DNA of 64,000 nucleotides from Nocardioides cavernae (GCF_013410035.1 NZ_JACCBW010000002.1:1054001-1118000); one strand, 5' to 3'; counted from the first letter of the stretch, positions 16,288 to 26,595 are shown. A program made the numbers and translations. Notes: generated from the sequence alone by a model not told the origin.

Positions 16288-17528
16288 GCACCGACAAGAC
16301 CGCCGACAAGACCGCCGACAACACCGCCGGCACGACGGCCGGGAGGACCGGCGACAGGACCGGGGGCGAGCCGGCCTGGCTGCTGGTCACCCGTCGCGAG
16401 ATCGTCTCGCGGATCACCGACAAGTCCTTCGTGCTGGGCACCGCCTTCATGGTCGTGCTGATCGCGGGCTTCATCGGCTTCTCCATCTGGCAGGACGAGA
16501 AGACCACCGACGTCACGCTCGGCGCGACGCCCGACTCGGTCGCGATGGCGACGGCGATCAAGGACGGAGCGCCGGACGTCGACGACAAGGTCGAGGTCAC
16601 CGTCACCGAGCTCGCCGACCGGGACGCCGCCGAGGCGGCGCTGCGCGACGACGAGGTCGACGCGTGGCTGCACCCGACCGACGACGGCTGGCAGCTCACG
16701 ACGGAGTCGAGCGAGCAGGACGCGCTGACCACGGTCACCCGCGCCGTCGTGCAGCAGACGGTGCTGGCGGACAACGCCGCCCAGGTGGGGACGACCGTCG
16801 AGGCGCTCCAGGCGGGCAGCACCGTGACGACCGAGTTCCTCCGCGGTGACGCGGAGCGGGCCAACGTCGCGGAGGCCGTCGGGTTCGTCTTCGTGTTCCT
16901 CTTCTACTTCGCCGCCCTCGTCTTCGGCATGCAGCTCGCCTCGTCGGTGATCGAGGAGAAGCAGAGCCGCATCGTGGAGATCATCGCCGCCGCCATCCCG
17001 CTGCGGCACCTGCTCGCCGGCAAGGTCCTCGGCAACACGGCGCTGGCAGTGATCCAGCTCCTGGTCTACCTCGCCGTCGGGCTCGTCGGACTGTCCTTCA
17101 CGTCCTACTCGTCCTACGTCCCGGCGCTCTCAGGACCGGCGGCCTGGTTCGTCGCGTTCTTCCTCGCCGGGTTCGTCGCGCTCGCCTGCCTGTGGGCCGT
17201 CGCCGGCTCGCTCGCCTCGCGCACCGAGGACCTGCAGTCCACGTCGACGCCGCTGACGATGCTGATGCTGGTGATGTTCTTCGGCGGGCTCTCGCTCGAC
17301 GGCCGGGCACAGGTCATCGCGTCGTACGTCCCGCCCGTCTCCGCGGTCGTGATGCCCAAGCGGATCCTCGCCGGCGGGGTCGAGTGGTGGGAGCCGCTGC
17401 TCGCCCTGGGCCTGCTGGCCGTCTTCGCCGGCCTCACGGTCATGGTGGGGGAGCGGCTCTACCGGCGGGCGCTGCTGCAGACCGGCGGCCGGGTCAGCCT
17501 CAAGCAGGCGTGGGCCACGGCGGAGTGA
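16284..17528 (+). CDS. ABC-2 type exporter permease (NatB-like)
   Basis: A 414-residue membrane subunit partnering the upstream ATPase. After a cytoplasmic tail there is a first transmembrane helix (about 45-65), a large extracytoplasmic domain of about 150 residues, and five or six helices from about 205 to the end, the NatB/YhaP layout. The first 28 residues are a low-complexity run of TADKTADNTAGT-type repeats encoded by near-identical ACCGCCGACA units. Its location next to the HK/RR pair suggests that the two-component system controls it. The start overlaps the ATPase stop by ATGA. Confidence 0.88.
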   Translation: MSTDKTADKTADNTAGTTAGRTGDRTGGEPAWLLVTRREIVSRITDKSFVLGTAFMVVLIAGFIGFSIWQDEKTTDVTLGATPDSVAMATAIKDGAPDVDDKVEVTVTELADRDAAEAALRDDEVDAWLHPTDDGWQLTTESSEQDALTTVTRAVVQQTVLADNAAQVGTTVEALQAGSTVTTEFLRGDAERANVAEAVGFVFVFLFYFAALVFGMQLASSVIEEKQSRIVEIIAAAIPLRHLLAGKVLGNTALAVIQLLVYLAVGLVGLSFTSYSSYVPALSGPAAWFVAFFLAGFVALACLWAVAGSLASRTEDLQSTSTPLTMLMLVMFFGGLSLDGRAQVIASYVPPVSAVVMPKRILAGGVEWWEPLLALGLLAVFAGLTVMVGERLYRRALLQTGGRVSLKQAWATAE

Positions 17529-17543
17529 CGGCTCGCTGAGCCG
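17529..17543. terminator. Short hairpin between convergent genes
   Basis: CGGCTC-gct-GAGCCG, a 6-base stem with a 3-base loop, lies directly after the permease stop and before the end of the convergent membrane gene at 17571. A plausible bidirectional terminator without a T-run. Confidence 0.4.
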
Positions 17544-17570
17544 GCGCGGGCCGCGGTCCGGGGTGCGTGG

Positions 17571-18029
17571 TCAGAAGAGGTCGACGATGGACGTCGCTCC
17601 CGCGACCACCGCCCAGAACCGCAGCCCGCGCCCGAGCGTCCCGGTGAGCAGGAAGACCCAGAACGGCACGCGCAGGGTGCCCGCCAGCACAGCCGTGATC
17701 GCGTACGGCGGGAAGCCGGTCGCGGCGGAGACGAAGAGCAGGCCGGCCGTGAAGAACGGCCGGCCCTCCGCGCGCTCGTGCCACTTCTCCAGCGACGCCT
17801 TGGCCTTCGGCTTCTGGAGCTGGCGGCTGACCCACGGCGCCCGGTCGAGGTGCATGCCGCCCCAGTACCAGAGGATCTTGCCGAGCATCTGCCCGACGGT
17901 CGCGGCGACGAGCAGGCCCCACGTGTGGCCGGGGGTCTGGCTGACCGCGACCGCGAGGATCGCCTCGATGTTGATCAGCGGGAGCAGTGCGGACCCGACG
18001 GACGCGCCCATGACGCTCCAGAAGAGCAT
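17571..18029 (-). CDS. Small VTT-domain (DedA/YqaA-like) membrane protein
   Basis: A 152-residue integral membrane protein with about four helices. It carries the VTT/SNARE-associated signature FPPYAITAVLAGTLRVPFWVFLLTGTLGRGLRFWAV in the C-terminal half, where the glycine-arginine pair is typical of YqaA-type proteins. DedA-superfamily proteins are linked to lipid scrambling and envelope homeostasis; this small member has no assigned role. Its ATG shares one base with the stop of the upstream CDP-alcohol phosphatidyltransferase gene (TGATG), so the two are coupled, consistent with a phospholipid-related function. Confidence 0.78.
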   Translation of the reverse strand: MLFWSVMGASVGSALLPLINIEAILAVAVSQTPGHTWGLLVAATVGQMLGKILWYWGGMHLDRAPWVSRQLQKPKAKASLEKWHERAEGRPFFTAGLLFVSAATGFPPYAITAVLAGTLRVPFWVFLLTGTLGRGLRFWAVVAGATSIVDLF

Positions 18030-18682
18030 CAGCCGACGGCCCCGGGCACCGGGAGGCCGATGCGGGTGAGGCGGTGGAGCGAGACGCACTTGAGGACGAG
18101 CAGCGCCGTGGCGATCGCGAGCCCCACCCACATCCAGCCGGTCACCAGCAGCAGCACCGCGAACAGGGCGCTGTTGACGGCCTTGGCGGGCTTGGACCAG
18201 TTCCACAGCCAGATCGGGCGGTCGACGACGAAGAAGTAGTTGGGGCTGCGGATCGGCCACGCGAGGAACGCGATCGACAGGAAGCAGTCGACGACCATGA
18301 ACTCGGCGAGGTAGACGAAGATCGCCGGCGACAGGTCCGGCTGCAGCCAGGCGAGGCCGATGTAGAACGCCGCGGCGTTGAGCCGGTCGCACATGATGTC
18401 GAGCACGGCGCCGATGCGGGTCTCGCAGTCGCGCACCCGGGCGTAGAAGCCGTCGAGCATGTCGCCGACCCAGTAGACGACGAGCGCGACGACGAGCAGC
18501 GTGAGGTCCTGCTGGTGGGCGGCCATCGCGGCGAGGACCACCGAGGCGACGGTGCGGACCGCGGTGACGACGGTCGCTCCGGTCAGCAGCCGCTCCTCGC
18601 GGACGCCGTAGCGACCCTCGGGGTCCGGGGTCCCCTGTGCGACGGGCTCAGCCCGCACCCCTCCCTGAACCCCGCTCCCCAC
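18029..18682 (-). CDS. CDP-alcohol phosphatidyltransferase
   Basis: A 217-residue membrane enzyme that transfers a phosphatidyl group from CDP-diacylglycerol to an alcohol (glycerol phosphate, inositol phosphate or similar). The full catalytic signature D-x2-D-G-x2-A-R-x8-G-x3-D-x3-D is present in the segment beginning DMLDGFYARVRD, near residues 74-97. About six helices follow the normal fold. The GTG at 18682 is taken as start because a TAGCAT hexamer ends 8 bases upstream; a later GTG preceded by GGGAGG is possible. The acceptor alcohol cannot be fixed from sequence, so no symbol is given. Confidence 0.87.
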   Translation of the reverse strand: MGSGVQGGVRAEPVAQGTPDPEGRYGVREERLLTGATVVTAVRTVASVVLAAMAAHQQDLTLLVVALVVYWVGDMLDGFYARVRDCETRIGAVLDIMCDRLNAAAFYIGLAWLQPDLSPAIFVYLAEFMVVDCFLSIAFLAWPIRSPNYFFVVDRPIWLWNWSKPAKAVNSALFAVLLLVTGWMWVGLAIATALLVLKCVSLHRLTRIGLPVPGAVG

Positions 18683-18701
18683 GGTCCGTGATGCTATCGG
18701 G

Positions 18702-19301
18702 TCAGGTCCACAGATCGGGCCACGCGTGGCCGAGCTCGAGCACGAGGTCGCGCAGCAGGGGCAGGCTGAGGCCCACCACGTTGTGGTGGTCGCCCTCGAT
18801 CCGGGTCACGAACGCACCGCCCAGGCTGTCGATCGTGAACGCGCCCGCGACGTGCAGCGGCTCGCCGGTGGCGACGTAGGCGTCGATCTCCTCATCGGTG
18901 ACGTCGGCGAAGTGCACGACCGTGGACCCGGTGGCGGCCGCGACCCGGCCGCTCGCGACCTCGCGCAGGCAGTGACCGGAGTGCAGCACGGCGGCGCGGC
19001 CCCGCATCGCCCGCCAGCGGCGTACGGCCTCGTCGGGGTCGTGGGGCTTGCCTAGCGCCTCGCCGTCGAGCTCGAGCACCGAGTCGCAGCCGACCACGAG
19101 GGCGCCGGCCGGCACGTCGGCGTGCCCGGCGACGGCCGCGCACTTGAGCTCGGCGAGCTGGAGGGCCAGCTCGGCCGGCGGGAGGTCGGTGAGCTGCGAC
19201 TCGTCGACGCCGCTGACGATGACCGTGGGCTCGATGCCGGCCGCGCGCAGGGTCGCGAGGCGCGCGGGGGAGGCCGAGGCGAGGACCAGCGGGGTCGTCA
19301 C
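18702..19301 (-). CDS. maf: Maf-family nucleotide pyrophosphatase
   Basis: A 199-residue protein that hydrolyses modified or canonical nucleoside triphosphates to monophosphates, historically called septum formation protein. The N-terminal LVLASASPARLATLRAAG corresponds to the Maf signature SxSPRR, with the second arginine changed to alanine. GCDSVLELDGEALGKP and a later FTIDSLGGAFVTRIEGD block are also typical. It overlaps the upstream DUF885 gene by ATGA. In Mycobacterium maf lies next to accE5; here it is separated from accE by two extra genes. Confidence 0.9.
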   Translation of the reverse strand: MTTPLVLASASPARLATLRAAGIEPTVIVSGVDESQLTDLPPAELALQLAELKCAAVAGHADVPAGALVVGCDSVLELDGEALGKPHDPDEAVRRWRAMRGRAAVLHSGHCLREVASGRVAAATGSTVVHFADVTDEEIDAYVATGEPLHVAGAFTIDSLGGAFVTRIEGDHHNVVGLSLPLLRDLVLELGHAWPDLWT

Positions 19302-21001
19302 AGGCGCTCCAGCGCTGCCCGCAGCGGGTCGAGGCCGAGCGAGCCGAGGTCGAGCGCGGCGCGGTGGAACGCCTTGAGGTCGAAGTCGTCACCCTGGCGC
19401 TGCTGCACCGCGGCCCGGGCCTCCAGCCAGATCCGCTCGCCGACCTTGTAGGAGGGCGCCTGGCCGGGCAGACCGAGGTAGCGCTTGACCTCGAACTGGA
19501 TGAACTCGTCGTCCATCCGGCAATGCAGCCGCATGAACTCGAGGCCGAGCTCGGGCGTCCACGTCTCCCCGGGGTGGAAGGCGGCGCCGCCGGGTCCGAG
19601 CCGGTTGTCCTCCGGGATCCTCAGCTCGAGGTGCATGCCGATGTCGACGACGACCCTGGCCGCGCGCAGCGACTGGCCGTCGAGCATGCCGAGCAGGTCG
19701 GCGGGGTCGTCGAGGAAGCCGAGCTCCTCCATCAGCCGCTCGGCGTAGAGGGCCCAGCCCTCGCCGTGGCCGCTGCACCAGCACATCAGACGCTGCCAGC
19801 GGTTGAGGGTGTCCCTGCGGTAGGCCGTCTGCGCGACCTGCAGGTGGTGGCCGGGGACGCCCTCGTGGAAGACGGTGGTGACCTCGCGCCACGGGTGGAA
19901 GTCCTCGATGCCGTCGGGCACCGACCACCACATCCGGCCGGGGCGCTCGAAGTCCTCGGAGGGGCCCGTGTAGTAGATGCCGCCGTCGTTGGTCGGCGCG
20001 AGCATGCACTCGATGCGCCGGATGGGCTCGGGGATGTCGAAGTGCACACCCGCCATCTCCGCGATCGTGCGGTCCGCGAGGTCCTGCATCCAGTCGCGGA
20101 ACGCCTCCCGGCCGTGGACCACCCGGGCCGGGTCGGCGTCGAGGTGCGCGACCGCGCCGTCGACGCCGGCGCCCGGGGCGATGCGCTCGGCCGTGGCGTG
20201 CATCAGGTCGGACAGCCGCTGCAGCTCGGTCCAGCCCCACGCGTACGTCTCGTCGAGGTCGACCTCGGCGCCGAGGAAGTAGCGGCTGGCGAGGGCGTAC
20301 ACCTCGCGTCCGACGCCCTCCCGGTCCTTGCCCTGCGGCTCCATCTCGTCGCTGAGGAACAGCCCGAACGCGGCGGTCGCGGCGCTCGCCGCGCCGGCGA
20401 GGGCGCGGAGCTCGGCCTCGTCCCCGCCCTGCAGGCGCTCGACCAGGCCGAGGTAGAAGTCGCCGGCCTCCCCGGTCTGGCCCGTCCAGCGACGCACCTG
20501 CTCGGCCACCTCGGCGTACTGCCGCGCGGCGACGACGTTGCCCTTGCGTGCCTCGTCGGACAGCGTCACCCGCAGCCCCTCGAGGGCGGCGGGCACGGCC
20601 GCGAGCCGCGCCGCGATCGCCGCGACGGCCTCCTCGCCCTCGGTCGGCATCAGGTCGAACACGCCGCGGACCTCGTGCAGGGGGCTCCACAGCACCGACA
20701 TCCGCGACCGGTTGACGCCGGCGTCCTCGAGCTCGATCTCGAGCCGGGTGCGCTCGAGGAACGCGTCTTTCGCCGCTGCTTCGCGGTCGTCCACCGGTGT
20801 CGCGGCCTCGACCGCCGCCACGACCTCGCGGGCGAGCGCCTCGCGTGCGTCGAAGCCCGCGGGGGAGAAGTCGGTCATCTCGTGCTCGTGCCCGGCGACC
20901 CCGATTGAGGTGGCCGTCAGCGGGTCGAGGGCGCAGTAGTCGTCGACGTAGGCGTCGCAGAGGGCGTCGATCGTGCGGACGCTGTCGCTGGTCTGGGTCA
21001 C
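19298..21001 (-). CDS. DUF885 family protein (putative metallopeptidase)
   Basis: A 567-residue cytoplasmic protein of the DUF885 family, members of which are annotated as putative zinc peptidases. The diagnostic sequence HEGVPGHH near residue 378 supplies an HExxxH-like metal site, and a GEGWALYAERLMEELG segment supplies the downstream glutamate. No signal peptide is seen. The start codon is GTG at 21001, and on the minus strand a TATCGT hexamer ends 7 bases upstream, consistent with a leaderless message. It leads an operon with maf and sits where the accessory AbiEi-like relic borders the carboxylase genes. The peptide substrate is unknown. Confidence 0.85.
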   Translation of the reverse strand: MTQTSDSVRTIDALCDAYVDDYCALDPLTATSIGVAGHEHEMTDFSPAGFDAREALAREVVAAVEAATPVDDREAAAKDAFLERTRLEIELEDAGVNRSRMSVLWSPLHEVRGVFDLMPTEGEEAVAAIAARLAAVPAALEGLRVTLSDEARKGNVVAARQYAEVAEQVRRWTGQTGEAGDFYLGLVERLQGGDEAELRALAGAASAATAAFGLFLSDEMEPQGKDREGVGREVYALASRYFLGAEVDLDETYAWGWTELQRLSDLMHATAERIAPGAGVDGAVAHLDADPARVVHGREAFRDWMQDLADRTIAEMAGVHFDIPEPIRRIECMLAPTNDGGIYYTGPSEDFERPGRMWWSVPDGIEDFHPWREVTTVFHEGVPGHHLQVAQTAYRRDTLNRWQRLMCWCSGHGEGWALYAERLMEELGFLDDPADLLGMLDGQSLRAARVVVDIGMHLELRIPEDNRLGPGGAAFHPGETWTPELGLEFMRLHCRMDDEFIQFEVKRYLGLPGQAPSYKVGERIWLEARAAVQQRQGDDFDLKAFHRAALDLGSLGLDPLRAALERL

Positions 21002-21008
21002 GGCCCCG

Positions 21009-21014
21009 ACGATA
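21009..21014 (-). promoter_or_regulatory. Putative -10 of DUF885-maf operon (leaderless)
   Basis: Minus-strand TATCGT ending 7 bases before the GTG at 21001, with no Shine-Dalgarno sequence. Confidence 0.45.
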
Positions 21015-21046
21015 GTGCCGTCGCCCGATCGTGGAGCGAGGTGCCG

Positions 21047-22047
21047 CTAGGTCCGGCCGCCCGCTCCACTGTCGAGCGTGCACGTCGGACCGCACGCTGC
21101 GGGTCGCCCCTGCCACCCCCGCCGGCCGAGCACGACGCCGACGATCCCGGCCAGCCGGCAGGGCTCGAGGACCTGCGCCCATCCGGGTCTCAGCGTGAGG
21201 TGGTCGTCGAGGACGGCGTCGATGTCGCGTTGGAGGTCGGACCACCGGTCGACGGAGTCGCGGTGGCCGAACGCGCCGTCGAGCTCGATCAGCAGGCGCT
21301 CCGGCCGGTGACGCACGTCGCGGCGGACCACGCCGCTGACCGTGTCCTGTCGCACCTGGCGCTCGCCGACAGGCAGGCGGTGCGCGCGCTCCACGTCGCG
21401 GAGGTAGCGGTGCTCGAGGACCGACATGGCGCTAGTGGCCACGTCCGCGAGGACCTCGCGCAGCAGCGCACGCCGGCGCAGGCGTGGGAGCCGGTCGATC
21501 GTGCGGACGAGACGCTCCGCGGTCGTCAGGCCCTGGTGCACCGCGTCGGAGAGCAGTCCGATGGCCTCAGCGACGTCGAGGTCGCCGGCGGTCTTGAGCA
21601 CAGCGAAGTCGAAGGTCGCCCGGGGAGGTCGTCGATGGTCCTGCACCCACGTCTCGTGGTCGGCGACCCGCTCGATCGTGACGCCCGCCGGCGGCGTGAT
21701 CCGGCGGTCCCGTTCCACGAGCAGGTGGATCGTGCGGCTGTCGGATCGACCGCCGGCGCGGTCGCGGGTCATCCCGTGCGCGTCGAGGGCTGACTGTCGG
21801 TGGAGGGCGGGGGGGCGCAGGCGAGGACGGCCGCCCACTCACGCTGGCGCCGGGTGACCGCCCCATTGTGGTCGACGAAGACACCGGGATGCACGACGTG
21901 CAGCTCGCGGCGCGCCAGCAGTCGGCGTACGTCGGTGCGCGTCGCGCCCAGCTCGACGAGCTGGCGGCGTGAGACCACGCCGTCCTGGTCACGCAGCAGG
22001 CGGGCCACTCCGGTCTCGTCCAGGGCGCTCGTCGCTCGTCTCGGCAT
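21047..22047 (-). pseudogene. AbiEi-antitoxin-like gene broken by a frameshift
   Basis: Two reading frames together spell one protein of about 330 residues of the family annotated as type IV toxin-antitoxin AbiEi antitoxin-domain proteins. The N-terminal part (start at 22047) has the winged-helix region VSRRQLVELGATRTDVRRLLARRELHVVHPGVF and ends soon after REWAAVLACAPP. The rest continues in another frame with PALHRQSALDAHGM, a nuclease-like central part and the typical ending LRPGWAQVLEPCRLAGIVGVVL plus GRPAACGPTC. The switch lies in a run of 7 C (minus strand) at 21809-21815; an eighth C would join the frames. It could be a true pseudogene, phase variation or a sequencing error. No AbiEii toxin gene is adjacent. 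Confidence 0.75.
21048..21074. repeat. 27-bp direct repeat, copy 1
   Basis: TAGGTCCGGCCG, then CCC, then GCTCCACTGTCG. It matches 22130-22156 at 24 of 27 positions, differing only in the three central bases. It covers the last codons of the AbiEi-like gene (minus-strand DSGAGGRT and part of the stop). Confidence 0.75.
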
Positions 22048-22129
22048 CCGTCGACCATCGCTGGCGCCGCGCCGTGCGCGCCACCCGTTCGAGACGATCT
22101 GTGGAGGGATCAGGGGAGCCGGCGGACGT

Positions 22130-22156
22130 TAGGTCCGGCCGGTGGCTCCACTGTCG
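22130..22156. repeat. 27-bp direct repeat, copy 2
   Basis: TAGGTCCGGCCG, then GTG, then GCTCCACTGTCG, in the same orientation as copy 1 and 1082 bases away. It lies 83 bases upstream of the AbiEi-like start and 12 bases beyond the accE stop. Read on the minus strand it would encode DSGATGRT followed by a TAA stop, so it may be the relic tail of a lost paralogue or a recombination site. Confidence 0.75.
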
Positions 22157-22168
22157 GCGTACGCCCGC

Positions 22169-22396
22169 TCAGCGCGGCAGGCCGCTGGCCCGCCAGGCCC
22201 CGGGACCGGCGCGGTGCGTCTGCCGTACGCCCCGGGCGGGCGCGTTCCACGACGGCCGCGGGCGCCGCGGTGCCTCGCCGCCCGCCGAGCCGAGGGCCGA
22301 GAACACCGCGACGAGGGCCGCGACCTCCTCCGGCGTCGCGTCGGGATTGACGACCTTCAGGAGCGGGACATCCGTGGACCTGGTGTCCGGGTTCAT
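22169..22396 (-). CDS. accE: Acyl-CoA carboxylase epsilon subunit
   Basis: A 75-residue protein of the actinobacterial AccE/PccE family, small subunits that join the alpha-beta carboxylase and raise its activity. The N-terminal half has the signature LLKVVNPDATPEEVAALVAVFSAL. The C-terminal tail has the other conserved part, W-x-A-P-A-R-G-V-R and ending GPGAWRASGLPR. The ATG at 22396 has GGAGG 5 bases upstream; an ATG at 22408 is possible but lacks a ribosome site. It lies 96 bases downstream of accD on the same strand, so it is in that operon. Confidence 0.9.
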   Translation of the reverse strand: MNPDTRSTDVPLLKVVNPDATPEEVAALVAVFSALGSAGGEAPRRPRPSWNAPARGVRQTHRAGPGAWRASGLPR

Positions 22397-22492
22397 GTTC
22401 GCCTCCATGGTTTCGAGCTCAGCCGGTGCCGCCTGCCCGACCTCGTCTCCGTTCGGTCCTCGCTCCTTCGTCGCGAGTCCCGAGTCGCTTGA

Positions 22493-24100
<1,608 letters not shown>

Positions 24101-24171
24101 GCGGTTGGCCTCCTGTGGCATGTGCTGGTCGTCTGCACGTGGATGTCTCCCACTGGGGCAATCTAGACCCC

Positions 24172-24969
24172 ATGACGCAGCCCCCCGCACCGCGCCCACC
24201 ACTCGACCCCGCGCGCCTGAGCACTCCGTCCGGGTGGTGGGTGGAGGTCGTGGAGGCGACGCCGTCGACCAACGCCCTGGTCGCCGAGCGGGCCCGGGCC
24301 GGGGAGGAGCCGGGGCTGGTCGTGGTCACCGAGCACCAGACCGCCGGCCGCGGCCGCCTCGACCGGGTGTGGGAGACGCCGGCCCGGTCGTCGCTGACGT
24401 TCTCGGTCCTGCTGCGGCCCGACGTGCCGCCGACGTCGTGGCCCTGGCTGCCGCTGCTGACGGGGTACGCCGTCCAGGCGGCGCTGGCCGACCGCCTGCC
24501 CGACATCGCGCTGAAGTGGCCCAACGACGTCCTCGTCGACGCCGGGTCCGGCTCCGGTCGCAAGGTGTGCGGCATCCTCGTCGAGCGGGTCGAGACGGCC
24601 TCGGGCCCGATGGCCGTCGTCGGCGTCGGCATCAACGTCGACCAGACCCTCGACGAGCTGCCGGTCGCGCTGGCCACCTCGGTCGCCCTCGAGACCGGCG
24701 AGCCGGTGGAGCGCACCGGGCTCCTCGGCCAGGTCCTCGGCTCGCTGCACGGCCTCCAGGGGCTGCTCGACGACGTCGAGTCGCTGCGCCGGGCGTACGC
24801 CGACGTGTGCGTCACCCTCGGCCGGACCGTGGACGTGCACCTGCCGGGCGGCGAGGTCCGTCGCGGGGAGGCCCTCGACATCGACGCGACGGGCGCGCTG
24901 GTGGTCGGGACCGACGAGGGCGCCTTCACCGTCGCTGCGGGCGACGTGGTGCACGTACGCCCCGCGTAG
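24172..24969 (+). CDS. birA: Biotin-[acetyl-CoA-carboxylase] ligase
   Basis: A 265-residue single-function biotin protein ligase without an N-terminal DNA-binding domain. It activates biotin to biotinyl-AMP and attaches it to the EAMKM lysines of the carboxylases in this window. Motifs are [10 protein letters not shown], the biotin-binding [12 protein letters not shown] near 62-73, [10 protein letters not shown], the [10 protein letters not shown] block, and a C-terminal SH3-like domain. The ATG at 24172 follows a 71-base divergent gap with accD, so ligase and substrate subunit are controlled from the same region. It is followed closely by the PH-domain gene. Confidence 0.94.
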   Translation: MTQPPAPRPPLDPARLSTPSGWWVEVVEATPSTNALVAERARAGEEPGLVVVTEHQTAGRGRLDRVWETPARSSLTFSVLLRPDVPPTSWPWLPLLTGYAVQAALADRLPDIALKWPNDVLVDAGSGSGRKVCGILVERVETASGPMAVVGVGINVDQTLDELPVALATSVALETGEPVERTGLLGQVLGSLHGLQGLLDDVESLRRAYADVCVTLGRTVDVHLPGGEVRRGEALDIDATGALVVGTDEGAFTVAAGDVVHVRPA

Positions 24970-24984
24970 TGCCATGATCGGCGC

Positions 24985-25494
24985 GTGGCCTACCCGAGCA
25001 AGCTCCTCAACCCCGGTGAGCACGTCGTCGTCCACACCCGCACCCACGTCAAGGCGCTGATCCTGCCGGGCCTCGTGCTGGTCGCGGTCGCCGCCGCGAT
25101 CATCGCGCTGAGCAGGGTGACCGACTCGACGGCAGCCGGCGTGGCCGCCGGCGTGGTGGGTGCGCTCGCGCTCGTGTGGTTCCTCGCCGGGCCGTTGCTG
25201 CGGTGGGCGACGACGACCTACACCTTCACCAACCGTCGCTTCATCAAGCGCTCCGGCTTCATCTCCAAGGAGGGCCGCACGATCCCGCTCAACCGGATCA
25301 GCGGCGTGGACTTCGAGATCGGCGTGATCGACCGGGTATTCGGCTGCGGCACGCTCGTCGTGTCCGACGCCAGCACCGACGGCAGCGTCGAGCTCTACGA
25401 CATCCCCGACGTGGAGAAGGTCCAGCTCCAGGTCTCCGACGAGCTCCACCGACTCTCCGCCGGCGGGGGCGACCGGCGCGACGATGGCGCCTGA
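24985..25494 (+). CDS. PH-domain (bPH2) membrane protein
   Basis: A 169-residue membrane protein. Two adjacent hydrophobic helices (about 25-68) are followed by a bacterial PH domain (YTFTNRRFIKRSGFISKEGRTIPLNRISGVDFEIGVIDRVFGCGTLVV) as in YdbS-type proteins. It corresponds by position and architecture to Rv3278c of M. tuberculosis, which lies next to birA there too. The function is unknown. The GTG start has no Shine-Dalgarno sequence; CATGAT at 24973-24978 ends 6 bases upstream and could act as a -10. The last 11 bases overlap the adenylate cyclase gene. Confidence 0.85.
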   Translation: MAYPSKLLNPGEHVVVHTRTHVKALILPGLVLVAVAAAIIALSRVTDSTAAGVAAGVVGALALVWFLAGPLLRWATTTYTFTNRRFIKRSGFISKEGRTIPLNRISGVDFEIGVIDRVFGCGTLVVSDASTDGSVELYDIPDVEKVQLQVSDELHRLSAGGGDRRDDGA

Positions 25495-26497
25495 CCGCAA
25501 GCGCCGCGGCGACGACCCGCCACCGCCCGAGCGGCGCGGCGAGCAGCTCGACCACGCGATCCTGCGCAGCAAGCCCGAGTTCAACGCCCTCGAGGTGGCC
25601 GCCGAGACCGGCGTGACGGTCGAGGAGACCCGCCGCCTGTGGCGCGCGCTCGGCTTCCCGGAGTTCACCGGTGAGAAGGCCTACACGGCCGCCGACGTCG
25701 AGGCCGTCGCGACGCTGATGAGCTTCGTCGACGCCGGGGCGGTGGACTTCGACACGGCCGTCAACCTGACCCGCGGCGTCGGCCAGACCATGGCGCGGCT
25801 CGCCGACTGGGAGGTCTCCACCCTCGTCAGCCGTGTGGAGGAGATGGAGGCCGGCGAGGAGGCCACCGGCTCGCGCATCGGGTCCGCCCTGCGACTCATC
25901 GACGAGGTCAACCCGCCCTTCGAGCGCCTGCTGGTCTATGCCTGGCGCCGCCACCTCGCCGCCGCCGTCGGCCGGATCGAGGCGATGGGCGCCAAGGACG
26001 AGGACCTCCACACCATCGACGTGACGGTCGGCTTCGCCGACCTGGTCTCGTTCACCGCGCTGTCCAACACGCTCGACCGCGACGAGATCGGCGACCTGGT
26101 CGAGGTCTTCGAGAGCCGCTGCCAGGACGTCGTCGCCCGCTATGCCGGGCGGATCATCAAGAGCCTCGGCGACTCGGTCCTCTTCGTCACCAACACCGCT
26201 GAGGAGGCGGTCGGCGTCGCCGAGGGCATCATCAACGTCATCGGTCGCGACTCGAAGATGCCCGACGTGCGGCTCGGCCTGGCGAGCGGAGCGGTCATCC
26301 TCCGGCTCGGCGACATCTTCGGCCCCCCGGTCAACATGGCCGCCCGGCTCACCCAGGTCGCACGGCGCAACCGGCTCATCGTCGACCAGAACACCGCCGA
26401 CCTGCTGCCGGCCGACGAGTGGGAGAACCGCCGCCTCCCGGCCCGGCCCGTGCGCGGCTTCGGGCTGGTCGAGCCGGTGGCCGTACGCCGCCGCTGA
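25484..26497 (+). CDS. Class III adenylate cyclase with N-terminal regulatory domain
   Basis: A 337-residue soluble cyclase making cAMP from ATP. The N-terminal half (about 30-170) resembles the adenylate cyclase regulatory domain of Rv1264, a pH-sensing autoinhibitory module. The catalytic domain begins near 178 and keeps all six key residues of the class: metal-binding Asp186 (VGFADLVSFT) and Asp230, adenine-specifying Lys226 (IIKSLGD) and Asp277, and transition-state Asn284 and Arg288 (GPPVNMAARL). It is therefore probably an active adenylate rather than guanylate cyclase. The start overlaps the PH-domain gene by 11 bases. The pH-sensing role is inferred from the family. Confidence 0.9.
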   Translation: MAPDRKRRGDDPPPPERRGEQLDHAILRSKPEFNALEVAAETGVTVEETRRLWRALGFPEFTGEKAYTAADVEAVATLMSFVDAGAVDFDTAVNLTRGVGQTMARLADWEVSTLVSRVEEMEAGEEATGSRIGSALRLIDEVNPPFERLLVYAWRRHLAAAVGRIEAMGAKDEDLHTIDVTVGFADLVSFTALSNTLDRDEIGDLVEVFESRCQDVVARYAGRIIKSLGDSVLFVTNTAEEAVGVAEGIINVIGRDSKMPDVRLGLASGAVILRLGDIFGPPVNMAARLTQVARRNRLIVDQNTADLLPADEWENRRLPARPVRGFGLVEPVAVRRR

Positions 26498-26589
26498 CCG
26501 CCGGAGGTCGACGGGAGGCGTGCCGGAGGTGGTCTGGACCAGTCGTCCATTTCTCGCCCAAAAGGTCTCCCGCGACGCCGTGTGCTCCT

Positions 26590-26595
26590 TACGTT
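26590..26595 (+). promoter_or_regulatory. Putative -10 of winged-helix gene (leaderless)
   Basis: TACGTT ends 7 bases before the GTG at 26603. The 105-base gap after the cyclase gene is otherwise plain, with one AT-richer stretch around 26548-26563. Confidence 0.45.
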
